Source: an uncultured Sphingomonadaceae bacterium (GTDB lineage Bacteria > Pseudomonadota > Alphaproteobacteria > Sphingomonadales > Sphingomonadaceae). Taken from it: a stretch of DNA of 64,000 nucleotides. Under the pieces are notes generated by a model that saw nothing but the letters and a program-made list of their open reading frames with translations, had not been told where the DNA came from and did not search any database. Position numbers and translations under genes: made by a program. Positions 29,330 to 38,375 of this stretch are shown in pieces. The stretch covers positions 310,001 through 374,000 of the forward strand of contig CANLQG010000005.1 in NCBI GenBank assembly GCA_947493195.1. Direction: 5' to 3'. The stretch's first letter is position 1. Each line of letters begins with the position of its first letter.

Positions 29330-29997
29330 TGGTCGAACATACAGTCAAGGCATTCGACGAAGACATCACTCGCCTGCGCGGCCTGATCGCGGAGATGGGC
29401 GGGCTGGCCGAGGTCGCGATCCAGCAGGCGCTGCAGGCGCTGGTGAACGGTGACGAGACGCTGGCCGCCGAAGTAGTGGAGCGCGACGCCAAGCTCGACG
29501 CGCTGGAAACCGAAGTCGACGCGATGGCCGTGCGTGTGCTCGCCCTGCGCGCGCCGATGGCAGACGACCTGCGCGAGATCGTCGCCGCCCTGAAAATCGG
29601 CGGTGTCGTCGAACGCATCGGTGACTACGCCAAGAACATCGCCAAGCGCGTCGGCCGCATCGAAGGCCGCACCAAGTTCGAACCTCTCACGCTGTTGCCC
29701 GCGATGGGCGAGGTGGCGGCGGAAATGGTGCACGACGTCCTCACCGCCTATGCCGCGCGCGATCCGGTGATGGCGCGCGAAGTAATCCAGCGCGATGACA
29801 AGGTGGATGCGTTCTACGACAGCATCTTCCGCAACCTCGTCAGCCACATGGTGGAAAATCCCGCAACCATCAGCAGTGCGGCGCAGCTCCTGTTCATCGC
29901 GCGCAACCTGGAGCGGATCGGCGACCACGCCACCAATGTCGCGGAAATGGTCCACTATTCGGCAACCGGCAGCTATCCAGACGATATCGAACGGTAA
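29329..29997 (+). CDS. phoU: phosphate signalling protein PhoU
   Basis: PhoU links PstB activity to PhoR and keeps the regulon off when phosphate is plentiful. The 222-aa protein is two PhoU helical-bundle repeats; each has the E/D-x3-D type metal motif, visible in VVERDAKLDALETEVD and VIQRDDKVDAFYDSIF. I take the ATG overlapping the pstB stop as start rather than the TTG one codon earlier. Confidence 0.95.
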   Translation: MVEHTVKAFDEDITRLRGLIAEMGGLAEVAIQQALQALVNGDETLAAEVVERDAKLDALETEVDAMAVRVLALRAPMADDLREIVAALKIGGVVERIGDYAKNIAKRVGRIEGRTKFEPLTLLPAMGEVAAEMVHDVLTAYAARDPVMAREVIQRDDKVDAFYDSIFRNLVSHMVENPATISSAAQLLFIARNLERIGDHATNVAEMVHYSATGSYPDDIER

Positions 29998-30005
29998 AAT
30001 TGCTG

Positions 30006-30044
30006 CTGTCATACGCAACGCGGTCTGTTGCAACAAATCTGACA
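30006..30044 (+). promoter_or_regulatory. tentative PHO-box-like repeats before phoB
   Basis: CTGTCATA (30006) and CTGACACA (30039) are exactly 33 bp (three 11-bp turns) apart, with weak matches between. They could allow PhoB autoregulation, but the middle repeats are poor. Confidence 0.3.
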
Positions 30045-30111
30045 CAGAATTGAAATAACAGGGTTCCGAGGGCATTCTGCCTGACGCCGCGATCCAAGGG
30101 GCCTGAATACA

Positions 30112-30801
30112 ATGTCCGCGCCAAAACTGCTGCTAGTCGAAGATGACACCGCGCTTGCCGAATTGCTCGAATACCGTTTCGAAAGCGAGGGCTACGACGT
30201 TCGCGTGACAGCCGATGGCGACGATGCGCTTATCATGGCAGCAGAGGATACGCCCGACCTCGTGATCCTCGACTGGATGATCGAGGGTACAAGCGGGATC
30301 GAGGTGTGCCGAAGGTTGCGCCGCGACAAGGCCACCGCACATGTCCCCATCATCATGCTCACCGCGCGCGAGGCCGAGGATGATCGGGTGCGCGGGCTGG
30401 AAACCGGCGCCGACGATTACCTGACCAAACCGTTCTCACCGCGCGAATTGCTGGCCCGTGTCGCAGCCGTTCTTCGGCGCGTACGCCCTGCTCTGGCAGG
30501 GGAGGCGATCGAGGCGGGTGACCTTCGCCTCGATCCGGTGGCGCACCGAGTCGAACGGCGCGGCCACACCTTGCAGATCGGGCCGACGGAATATCGCCTG
30601 ATCAAGTTTTTCATGGAGCATCCGCGCCGCGTTTTCTCGCGCGGACAACTGCTGGACGCCGTCTGGGGCACGGGCAGCGAAATCGAGGAGCGTACCGTGG
30701 ACGTGCATATTCGCCGCTTGCGCAAGGCGATCACCGTGGAGAACGCTCGCGATCCGATCCGTACTGTGCGCTCCGCCGGCTATGCGCTTGAGCCGGTCTG
30801 A
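30112..30801 (+). CDS. phoB: phosphate-regulon response regulator
   Basis: PhoB activates phosphate-starvation genes by binding PHO boxes. The receiver domain has LLVEDDTALAELLEYRFE, phospho-acceptor Asp54 in VILDWMIEG, MLTAREAEDD and the conserved Lys in YLTKPFSPREL. The winged-helix OmpR-type domain has FSRGQLLDAVWG and ERTVDVHIRRLRKAI. It lies 114 bp after phoU; the cognate phoR is the first gene of the cluster. Confidence 0.96.
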   Translation: MSAPKLLLVEDDTALAELLEYRFESEGYDVRVTADGDDALIMAAEDTPDLVILDWMIEGTSGIEVCRRLRRDKATAHVPIIMLTAREAEDDRVRGLETGADDYLTKPFSPRELLARVAAVLRRVRPALAGEAIEAGDLRLDPVAHRVERRGHTLQIGPTEYRLIKFFMEHPRRVFSRGQLLDAVWGTGSEIEERTVDVHIRRLRKAITVENARDPIRTVRSAGYALEPV

Positions 30802-31038
30802 ACGGCGTATAGGTAATGTTGCGCAGGTGCCGTTTGAGCCGGCGGTGATAAAGCGCATTTTATTAGGAACGAGATCAAAAACTGCGCGTTTTCAAACAGG
30901 TCGCGTGTCAATATTGCAACGGTTCGGCGCAATCGGGGCACGGCCAAAGCAGAAAAACCCTGTTTCGGCTTCACATCGGGGAGCTTTCGCAGTAGGGCCA
31001 AATCAACGCAAAGCGCCTCCGAATCTAGAGGAACAAAA

Positions 31039-31281
31039 ATGAAGAAGATTATTGCAAGCACTATCGCCGCCGGTCTGGTGGCTGGAACCACACTTACAGC
31101 GGCGGCCAACCCGGTCGTTCGCGATGCCGCTTCCGTGGCTCAGACCGAGCGTCTTGGTGGCGACGATGAAGAGGGCGGTGCTGGCACTTTCCTGATCGTT
31201 CTGCTGGGTGCAGCCGCAGCCGCTGGCGTGGTGTTCCTGATTGAGAACAACGAAGACGAAGACGTACCCGTCAGCGTCTGA
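31039..31281 (+). CDS. small membrane or secreted protein, hypothetical
   Basis: The 80-aa protein has an N-terminal signal-like segment (MKKIIASTIAAGLVAGTTL, cleavage near AAANP), a GGDDEEGGAG linker, a second hydrophobic segment (about residues 51-68) and an acidic tail NNEDEDVPVSV. The ribosome site GAGGAACAAAA precedes the ATG, and a strong terminator follows. I do not recognise a family. The 237 bp before it hold no gene and probably its promoter. Confidence 0.7.
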   Translation: MKKIIASTIAAGLVAGTTLTAAANPVVRDAASVAQTERLGGDDEEGGAGTFLIVLLGAAAAAGVVFLIENNEDEDVPVSV

Positions 31282-31303
31282 CTATCCGTCCAAAACGGTT
31301 ACG

Positions 31304-31332
31304 AAAACCCTCGCTTCGGCGGGGGTTTTTTT
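31304..31332. terminator. strong UUCG-loop terminator, likely bidirectional
   Basis: An 11-bp stem from AAAACCCTCGC to GCGGGGGTTTT closes on a TTCG tetraloop and is followed by seven T residues on the plus strand. Read on the minus strand it also ends in TTTT, so it can serve the extensin-family gene from the other side. Confidence 0.85.
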
Positions 31333-31392
31333 ATTGTCTGACCACCGGGAGCAATAACACCGCTTTGGGGCAATAGCGTCTGTCCTTCTCCG

Positions 31393-32118
31393 TCAGCGGC
31401 AGGCCCCCAGTGCCGGATTGCGTCCCTGATCGAGGTGAAAGTGATCTGCATGAGCGGCGTTGTAATCCGGTGAGAGCACCGTGCCAAAGCTGTTGCAGGC
31501 GGCATCACGCACGGCCGCCAGGAATTGACCTTCGACCTGGCCATTGTTCCAGTCGCGCAGCACGCTGACGGTACGACCATCGGCCAGGCGAAAACCGGCG
31601 ATGTCGATGGCATTGCCCGTTGCGTGCTCACTCCATTGCGCATTGGCATCGCCGTACATGCGGCGGCAACTGTATGTGCCCAGTTGCTCTATGCGCTCGA
31701 CCCTTGTTTCGAGCATCTCCTCGGCTAGCGCCTGCACGTCCTTTTCCAGCCACAGCACCATGCCGGCGGCCACCGGGCAGGTCATCTGCGGGAAACGCGG
31801 CGCGAATGGTATGCTGCCGAGCGTCAGCCGATCTTCGCGGCGGCACGCGCCCTCGCCTGTCTCCGCCAGCGCCGAGAACGTCACTCCGCTGCGCTCCAGA
31901 ACCGCGCGACACTGCCCGATATCACCGCGGAGGGTAGACAGCTTCGTCTGCGTGGCCCATCCGCGCTCGTCTCGCAGGTCCAGTGGCGCCCACGGGTTGT
32001 GCTGCGGGTTTTCAGCCATGAATGTCCGCCCCGCCAGCAACAGCGCCAGCACCACCAGCGCGAAGGCCAGCTTGCTATCATCTGCGGGAAGCCGGGTCCA
32101 TGTGCGTTTGCGCGCCAT
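31393..32118 (-). CDS. extensin-family protein with peptidase-M15-like motif
   Basis: This 241-aa protein has one N-terminal membrane segment (about residues 17-33), so it is anchored facing the periplasm. The C-terminal Extensin-like domain has SEHATGNAIDIAGF and AAHADHFHLDQG, which match the SxHxxGxAxD and HxDHxH zinc-site pattern of M15 D,D-peptidases. A cell-wall or polysaccharide hydrolase role is possible but unproven. The ATG is 2 bp after the dnaE2 stop; an upstream TTG gives two more residues. It may be transcribed with the SOS genes. Confidence 0.8.
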   Translation of the reverse strand: MARKRTWTRLPADDSKLAFALVVLALLLAGRTFMAENPQHNPWAPLDLRDERGWATQTKLSTLRGDIGQCRAVLERSGVTFSALAETGEGACRREDRLTLGSIPFAPRFPQMTCPVAAGMVLWLEKDVQALAEEMLETRVERIEQLGTYSCRRMYGDANAQWSEHATGNAIDIAGFRLADGRTVSVLRDWNNGQVEGQFLAAVRDAACNSFGTVLSPDYNAAHADHFHLDQGRNPALGACR

Positions 32119-32120
32119 TA

Positions 32121-35100
32121 TCAATGAAAGTCGCGGGACTTGGGAATGATCCGGAGATTGCGCGGATGCCCTCTCGTATTAGGCAACTGGTCGATCAGGT
32201 CCCGCGGGCGGATTGCCTGGTCGGCGGGATCCTCAGCGCCGCTGCGCAGATCGTCGCGTGGATTGATCTTGCCGGTGAGGGGGCTGTTGACGTGGTCGGC
32301 GCGGGCAACCGGCGCGTTGAGCAGGTCGTCCGACAGGCGATGCAGGTCCTGCGTCGCATCGGTCATGTGCTGGGCGATGACGTGGATGACCTCGTCATCG
32401 TATTCCACCCGGCCGCGCACTTCCATCAGGCGCGCGCCCATTACAACGGTGCGCTGCTTCTCCTTGAGATCCGGCCAGACGACGAGGTTGATCACGCCGG
32501 TTTCATCCTCCAGCGTGATGAAGCACACACCCTTGGCGCTGCCCGGTCGCTGACGGATCAGCACCACGCCCGCGACCTGCACCATGGAGCGGAACTTGCG
32601 ATCGCGCAGGTCGCAGGCGCGCACGAAGCCGCGCTCTGCCAGGCTGGCGCGCAGGAACGACATCGGATGTGCCTTCAGGCTGAGGCGCGTGGTCTGGTAA
32701 TCGGCCACCACTTCCTCCGATAGCGGCATCCTCGGCAGGATCGCCCTGCCTCGTTCCGCGCCCTCGTCCCGCTCGTCAGCATGGGCGAACAGCGGCAGGT
32801 CCACCCCGCCAACAAGGCTGCGCGCATCCCACAGCGCCTGTCTGCGCGACATGTCCATCGATCCGAAAGCATCGGCGCTGGCAAGGCGTTCTATATGGCC
32901 GACGGGCACGCGTGCCCTGTCACGCAGTTCGGCCACATCGGCATAGGCCCCGCCCTCCGCACGCGCGGTGACAAGCGCGGCGGCGACATGTTCGGGCAGG
33001 CCGTCTACTTGCCTGAGGCCCAAGCGCAGGGCGATGTGGCGATCGAGGCGGCCTCCCTTCGCATCGTCTCCCTTGCCGATCACCTCCAGCGTGCAGTCCC
33101 AGTCGCTGCGGTTCACGTCCACCGGCAGCACCTGGACGCCGTGCTCTCTTGCGTCACGCACGATCTGGGCAGGCGCGTAGAAGCCCATTGGCTGGGAATT
33201 GAGCAGGCCGCAGGCGAAGGCTGCGGGGAAATGGCATTTCAGCCAGCTGGATACATAGACGAGGTGGGCAAAGCTGGCAGCGTGGCTTTCGGGAAAGCCG
33301 TATTCGCCGAAGCCGCGAATCTGGTTGAAGCAACGCTGGGCGAAGTCGCGGTCGTAGCCCCGCGTCACCATGCGCTCCACCATCATGTCCTGAAGCTCGT
33401 CCACCATGCCGCGGCTGCGGAATGTGGCCATCGCCTTGCGCAGCCGGTTCGCCTCGGCTGACGAGAACCTGGCCGCATCCAGCGCGATCTTCATCGCCTG
33501 TTCCTGGAAGATCGGCACGCCCAGCGTACGCTCCAGGATGCTGGAAAGCTCGTCAGGCGGGCCATGATCGGGCGAAGGCGCGGGGATCTGCACCTGCTCC
33601 GCCCCCCGGCGGCGCTTGAGGTAGGGATGCACCATGTCACCCTGGATCGGGCCAGGCCGCACGATGGCGACCTGGATCACAAGATCATAGAACTCGCGCG
33701 GGCGCAGGCGCGGCAGCATGTTCATCTGCGCGCGACTTTCCACCTGGAAAACGCCCAGCGAATCGCCCTTGCGCAGCATTTCGTAGGTTTCCGGGTCTTC
33801 GCGCGGAACACTGGCCAGCGTCAGCGGACGGTCGTGATGAGTCTCCAGCAGGTCGAGGCATTTCTTGATGCAGGTGAGCATGCCCAAGGCCAGCACGTCG
33901 ACCTTCAGGATACCCAGCGCCTCGATATCGTCCTTGTCCCATTCGATGAAACTGCGATCGGGCATGGCGCCGTTACCGATGGGCACGGTCTGCGTGAGCG
34001 GCCCGTCAGTGAGGATGAAACCGCCCACATGCTGCGATAAATGGCGTGGCATTCCAACCATTTGCTCGGTAAGTTTCAGAACGCGGCGCAGGTGCGGATC
34101 GCTGATATCCATCCCGGTTTCGGCGGCGTGCTTCTCGCTCACTTCCTTGCCCCACCCGCCCCACACGGTTCGCGCCAAGGCACTGGTCACGTCCTCGGAC
34201 AGGCCCATCGCCTTGCCCACCTCGCGGATCGCCATGCGCGGCCGGTAGTGAATGACAGTAGCGGTGAGGCCTGCCCGGTGGCGACCATACTTCTTGTAGA
34301 TGTGCTGGATCACCTCCTCGCGCCGTTCGTGTTCGAAATCGACATCGATATCGGGTGGCTCCTTGCGCTCTTCGGAAATGAAGCGGTCGAACAGGAGCTG
34401 GTGCTTGGCGGGGTCGACACTGGTGATCTCGAGGCAATAGCAGACCGCCGAGTTCGCTGCGCTGCCCCTGCCCTGACACAGGATCGGCGGATCGACCGAG
34501 CGGGCGAAATCGACGATATCCTTGATAGTGAGGAAGTAGCGAGCAAGGTTCAGCTTGTCGATCAACGCCAGTTCGCGTTCAAGTGTTCTTTTCACCGTAT
34601 CAGGTAAGCCGCTGGGATAACGCCGTTTTGCGCCTTTCCAGGTCTCGCTCTCCAGATAGTCCTGCGGGCTCATGCCGTCCGGGTAAATCTCTTCCGGGTA
34701 TTCGTATTTCAGCTCGTCGAGGCTGAATTGACAGGCATCCGCAACCTCGCGCGCCGCACTGATGGAATGAGGCCAGCGCGCGAACAACGCCTGCATCTGC
34801 TCCGGGCTTTTCAGGTGCCGCTCGGAATTGGCGTGCAGCAGGTGTCCGGCGCGCGCCACGGTGGTCTTGTGGCGGATGGCGGTCATCACGTCCTGCAGCG
34901 GGCGGCGATCGGGCGCATGGTAGTGCACGTCGTTGGTTGCCAGCAGCGACAGGCCATTGGCGCGAGCGAGAGCATCAAGCCGGTCGATCCGGGCAATATC
35001 GTCACCGATGTAAAGGTAGCTGGCAGCAAGGTGGTGCAGCGTAGGCAAGCCAGCGACGAGATGCGGCAGGATATCGAACAAGGTACCTGTCACGGCTCCG

Positions 35101-35639
35101 CCCATCACGCTGCCGTCGAGTGCGATGACGTTGCTTGCCCACCCGGGCACGGTGAATTTTTCACCCAGATCGCGCGGGGGAACGAGAATCAATTGCACAC
35201 CCTCGCCGTGCTTGGCCAGCATGGCGAGGCTGATGTCGCACACGCCCTTGTCCTGCCAACTGCCATCCAGCTTGCCCATGCGGCCTGCAGAGATCAGGGT
35301 GGTGAGACGGCCATAGGCGGCGCGGTCCTGCGGATAAGCGAGGAAGGTAAACCCCTCGACGGTTTCGACACGGCAACCGATGACGGGACGCATCTTCAGC
35401 GTCTTCGCCTCCGTATGCACACGCACCACGCCGGCTAGGGAATTGGCATCGGCGATCCCGATGGCATCGTAACCCAGGCTGCGCGCGGTCAGCACCAGGT
35501 CTACCGCATCGGACGCGCCGCGCAGGAAGCTGAAGCAACTGACGAGGCCGAGTTCGACAAAGGGCGCGCGCGTCGGCGCATCTATGCCATCGGGATCAAG
35601 CTCGATCGTGCGCTTGGGAAGAACGTCGCTATCGGGCAC
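32121..35639 (-). CDS. dnaE2: error-prone DNA polymerase DnaE2 (ImuC)
   Basis: DnaE2 is the catalytic C-family polymerase of the ImuA-ImuB-DnaE2 mutasome, which copies damaged DNA with mutations. The 1172-aa product, somewhat longer than the usual 1050-1100, has an N-terminal PHP domain starting VELGLVSCFSFLRGAS, the polymerase core with CQGRGSAANSAVCYCLEITSVDP and the catalytic acidic stretch PPDIDVDFEHERREEV, a helix-hairpin-helix region, and a C-terminal OB fold (SMVQVAGVVLIRQRPG). The start is GTG, 14 bp after the UdgX stop. No LexA box is adjacent, so expression should come from those upstream. Confidence 0.96.
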   Translation of the reverse strand: MPDSDVLPKRTIELDPDGIDAPTRAPFVELGLVSCFSFLRGASDAVDLVLTARSLGYDAIGIADANSLAGVVRVHTEAKTLKMRPVIGCRVETVEGFTFLAYPQDRAAYGRLTTLISAGRMGKLDGSWQDKGVCDISLAMLAKHGEGVQLILVPPRDLGEKFTVPGWASNVIALDGSVMGGAVTGTLFDILPHLVAGLPTLHHLAASYLYIGDDIARIDRLDALARANGLSLLATNDVHYHAPDRRPLQDVMTAIRHKTTVARAGHLLHANSERHLKSPEQMQALFARWPHSISAAREVADACQFSLDELKYEYPEEIYPDGMSPQDYLESETWKGAKRRYPSGLPDTVKRTLERELALIDKLNLARYFLTIKDIVDFARSVDPPILCQGRGSAANSAVCYCLEITSVDPAKHQLLFDRFISEERKEPPDIDVDFEHERREEVIQHIYKKYGRHRAGLTATVIHYRPRMAIREVGKAMGLSEDVTSALARTVWGGWGKEVSEKHAAETGMDISDPHLRRVLKLTEQMVGMPRHLSQHVGGFILTDGPLTQTVPIGNGAMPDRSFIEWDKDDIEALGILKVDVLALGMLTCIKKCLDLLETHHDRPLTLASVPREDPETYEMLRKGDSLGVFQVESRAQMNMLPRLRPREFYDLVIQVAIVRPGPIQGDMVHPYLKRRRGAEQVQIPAPSPDHGPPDELSSILERTLGVPIFQEQAMKIALDAARFSSAEANRLRKAMATFRSRGMVDELQDMMVERMVTRGYDRDFAQRCFNQIRGFGEYGFPESHAASFAHLVYVSSWLKCHFPAAFACGLLNSQPMGFYAPAQIVRDAREHGVQVLPVDVNRSDWDCTLEVIGKGDDAKGGRLDRHIALRLGLRQVDGLPEHVAAALVTARAEGGAYADVAELRDRARVPVGHIERLASADAFGSMDMSRRQALWDARSLVGGVDLPLFAHADERDEGAERGRAILPRMPLSEEVVADYQTTRLSLKAHPMSFLRASLAERGFVRACDLRDRKFRSMVQVAGVVLIRQRPGSAKGVCFITLEDETGVINLVVWPDLKEKQRTVVMGARLMEVRGRVEYDDEVIHVIAQHMTDATQDLHRLSDDLLNAPVARADHVNSPLTGKINPRDDLRSGAEDPADQAIRPRDLIDQLPNTRGHPRNLRIIPKSRDFH

Positions 35640-35653
35640 GTCACGCTATCGGA

Positions 35654-37099
35654 TCACTGCGCCAGCTGCGCGAGCCGATCCTTCACCGCTGCAAGGTCGG
35701 CGGCGAACAGGCGTTCCTGCTCCGCCTTGGCGTCACCATCCAGGCGCAGAAGATACGACGGGTGCGCGGTCACCCACAGTTCGCTGCCATCGTCGAGAGC
35801 GAGTGGTTCACCACGCACTTTCGAAATGCTCACCGTCTTGCCCAGCATTGCACGCGCCGCACTGGCGCCCAGCGCCAGCACCACTTTCGGCTTCACGATG
35901 GCGCGCTCAGCCTCATGCCACCAGCGGCACACGTCGATCTCCTTGGCCGTGGGCGACTGGTGCAGGCGGCGCTTGCCACGTTGGACATATTTGAAATGCT
36001 TCACGGCATTGGTGACGTAAGTCTCGCGCCGTTCGATACCGGCCTGTGCCAGCGCGGCGTCCAGCACCTGGCCTGCCGGACCGACGAAGGGCTTTCCGGT
36101 CTGGTCCTCCTGGTCGCCCGGCTGTTCGCCGACGATCATCAGAGCGGCATTATCCGGCCCCTCTCCCATCACCGCCTGGTTATCGAGGTTGCCGATGGGG
36201 CATTTGCGGCAGCCGTGAATGGCCTTGTCAATGGCTGCCAGCGTCTCGGGCCGATCCTCGAATTCACTCCCGAACAATGACGCGCCTGCATCCACCATCT
36301 CGCTCTCCCTCTTCTGCGCGCCCGCCACCAGTTCCGGAATGAGCGCGGCTTCGGGCATGTTCTTCCAGTACTTGCGAGGCATTTCCTTCAGCATGGCCCC
36401 GATCTTCAAACGCGCAGGGTTGAAGATGGATGCGTAGTACTTGCGCCAGAGATCCTCGGCAGGATCGCCCTGCGGCGCGTCGGACTTCTGCGCCGGACCG
36501 CTTTCGCGCAGCGTCTCGCCATCCCAGTGGATGCAGCCGCGCGGCGTCAGGATGGACCAGTGCATGTTGGCAAAGCGGCGCACGAAAAAGCCCGCCTCGC
36601 GCCGCACGATATGGTGATCGGGCTCGAACCAGGCGACATAGTGCTCGTTACCCTCATCGTCCTCCACCATGCGAAAGCGGACGAAGGCGTGCATCTTGTG
36701 CGCATCGCGGCGCACGGACTTGTCCATGTCCTCCAGCCGGCGCACTTGGCTGTCGGCCTTGTCCTCCATCAGCCGCGGGTTGGACTGCAAGCGCCACAGC
36801 ATGGCGTAGAGCAGAGAAAATCGTTCCGGGTCAGAATGATGGCAGACGTTCTTCGCAATCGAGAGGAACCGCTTGCTGGCGCGTATGATCTGCTTGTCAT
36901 CTTCCGGCACCGGCAATCGCTTGTCGCCGTGGCTGAACAGGGAGCCGTTGCCACCCGGCTCCACCCACGCGACACGGTCTGGCGGCACGTCGCACTGGAC
37001 AAGCTGCCGCGCCCGCTCTCGCCAGAAGGCGAAGTCGTCCGGCTCCGGCATATGCACCACGTAATAGGTGCCGAGCTTCACATGGCTAAGCGCCGTCAT
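35654..37099 (-). CDS. UdgX-type uracil-DNA-binding protein fused to DUF4130
   Basis: This two-domain protein has 481 aa. Residues 1 to about 270 match the DUF4130 family associated with a repair-type radical SAM protein. Residues about 285-481 are a family-4-like uracil-DNA glycosylase with CRKCPI (Fe-S cysteines 297/300), GEQPGDQED (324-332), NAVKHFKY, and the UdgX-specific loop KRRLHQSP with His380. In known UdgX the loop histidine forms a covalent bond with the sugar after uracil removal. HPSYLLR closes the active site. The start overlaps the radical SAM stop (ATGA). Suicide-type capture of uracil in DNA is inferred from the family. Confidence 0.9.
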   Translation of the reverse strand: MTALSHVKLGTYYVVHMPEPDDFAFWRERARQLVQCDVPPDRVAWVEPGGNGSLFSHGDKRLPVPEDDKQIIRASKRFLSIAKNVCHHSDPERFSLLYAMLWRLQSNPRLMEDKADSQVRRLEDMDKSVRRDAHKMHAFVRFRMVEDDEGNEHYVAWFEPDHHIVRREAGFFVRRFANMHWSILTPRGCIHWDGETLRESGPAQKSDAPQGDPAEDLWRKYYASIFNPARLKIGAMLKEMPRKYWKNMPEAALIPELVAGAQKRESEMVDAGASLFGSEFEDRPETLAAIDKAIHGCRKCPIGNLDNQAVMGEGPDNAALMIVGEQPGDQEDQTGKPFVGPAGQVLDAALAQAGIERRETYVTNAVKHFKYVQRGKRRLHQSPTAKEIDVCRWWHEAERAIVKPKVVLALGASAARAMLGKTVSISKVRGEPLALDDGSELWVTAHPSYLLRLDGDAKAEQERLFAADLAAVKDRLAQLAQ

Positions 37100-38340
37100 G
37101 CCGCGAACAGTTCCAGCTGCTCCTGCTTCGGCGCGAGCAGGCTGCGCAGGTCTGCCCGGTCGGTCAGCAGCGTGGGGCGCCAGTCGGCAGTGCAGATGAA
37201 CGGGCGCACTTTCGCCACGGAAACGGTGAGCTTGCCCACGTCATCCAGCCGCAAGGTACGGTGGCGGCGCGACGCCAGTATCTGCCCCACCGCCCGTGTG
37301 CCGAGCCCCGGCACCCGCAACAGGTCTTCCCGGCTCGCACGGTTCACGTCTACCGGGAAACGATCCCGGAATTTCAGCGCCCATGCCAGCTTGGGATCGA
37401 TATCGAGCGGCAGGTTCCCGTCCGCCTCGGTCGCCTGCATCACCTCTTGCGGCGCAAAGCCGTAGAACCGCATCAGCCAGTCGGACTGGTAGAGCCGATG
37501 CTCCCGCATCAGCGGCGGACGCTTCAGCGGCAGCACGGCGCTGGCATCGGGAATGGGCGAGAAAGCGCTGTAATAGACGCGGCGCAGCTTGAAATTGCCG
37601 TAGAGGCGGCTGGCCTTGCCCACGATGTCGCTGTCCGTCGCGGCATCGGCACCCACGATCATCTGCGTCGATTGCCCGCCCGGCGCAAACCGGGGCGCGT
37701 GCTTGAACCGCTTGCGCTCATCCTTCGATTGGCGGATCGCCATTTTCATGCCACCCATCGCACCTTCGATCTGGCGGCTGTTCTTGTCGGGCGCCAGCCG
37801 CGTCAGCCCGCTGTCGGTGGGCAGTTCGACATTGATGGAAACCCGGTCCGCATAAAGGCCCGCCTGGTGCGCCAGTTCGGGATCCGCTTCGGGAATAGTC
37901 TTCAAGTGAATGTAACCGCGGAAATCATGCTCCTCGCGCAAAATGCGCGCGGTTTCCACCAGCAGCTCCATCGTGTGGTTAGAGCTCTTGATGATGCCGG
38001 AGGACAGGAACAGCCCCTCGATATAATTGCGGCGATAGAAAGTCAGCGTCAGGTCCGCCACTTCGCGCGGAGTGAAGCGCGCGCGGCGCACGTTGCTGCT
38101 CTTGCGGTTGATGCAATAGTGGCAATCGAAGATGCAGTGATTGGTCAGCAGTATCTTCAGCAGCGAGATGCATCGGCCATCGGGCGCATAGGCGTGGCAG
38201 ATGCCCATCCCCTCGGTCGAGCCGACACCCTTGCCGCCCGTGGAGTTGCGCTTGGCTGTGCCCGACGACGCGCAGGAGGCATCGTATTTCGCTGCATCCG
38301 CAAGGATTTCCAGCTTCTGCATGGTGTCGAGCACGGTCAT
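37096..38340 (-). CDS. putative DNA modification/repair radical SAM protein
   Basis: The 414-aa radical SAM enzyme has the iron-sulfur motif C-x3-C-x2-C in TNHCIFDCHYC (Cys69, 73, 76). The N-terminal KLEILADAAKYDASCASSGT and the C-terminal helix-hairpin-helix VNRASREDLLRVPGLGTRAVGQIL (DNA contact) fit the family repeatedly found beside DUF4130 proteins. The substrate is unknown. I choose ATG 38340 because family homology begins there; the frame upstream is not conserved-looking. A LexA box sits 2 bp before the ATG and overlaps a good -10, so the mRNA may be leaderless. Confidence 0.9.
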   Translation of the reverse strand: MTVLDTMQKLEILADAAKYDASCASSGTAKRNSTGGKGVGSTEGMGICHAYAPDGRCISLLKILLTNHCIFDCHYCINRKSSNVRRARFTPREVADLTLTFYRRNYIEGLFLSSGIIKSSNHTMELLVETARILREEHDFRGYIHLKTIPEADPELAHQAGLYADRVSINVELPTDSGLTRLAPDKNSRQIEGAMGGMKMAIRQSKDERKRFKHAPRFAPGGQSTQMIVGADAATDSDIVGKASRLYGNFKLRRVYYSAFSPIPDASAVLPLKRPPLMREHRLYQSDWLMRFYGFAPQEVMQATEADGNLPLDIDPKLAWALKFRDRFPVDVNRASREDLLRVPGLGTRAVGQILASRRHRTLRLDDVGKLTVSVAKVRPFICTADWRPTLLTDRADLRSLLAPKQEQLELFAA

Positions 38341-38342
38341 CT

Positions 38343-38357
38343 GTTCTTTATATGTTC
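38343..38357. promoter_or_regulatory. LexA (SOS) box before the radical SAM gene
   Basis: GTTC-TTTATAT-GTTC is a perfect alphaproteobacterial LexA operator (GTTC-N7-GTTC). It ends 2 bp from the ATG at 38340 and covers the TATAAA -10 of the minus-strand promoter, so LexA would block RNA polymerase directly. Confidence 0.88.
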
Positions 38358-38375
38358 TAACTCGTGATTCGCCAA
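38347..38375 (-). promoter_or_regulatory. promoter of the radical SAM-udgX-dnaE2 unit
   Basis: On the minus strand TTGGCG (38370-38375) and TATAAA (38347-38352) are separated by exactly 17 bp. The expected start point, about 7 bases after the -10, falls on the A of the ATG, predicting a leaderless transcript. Confidence 0.65.
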
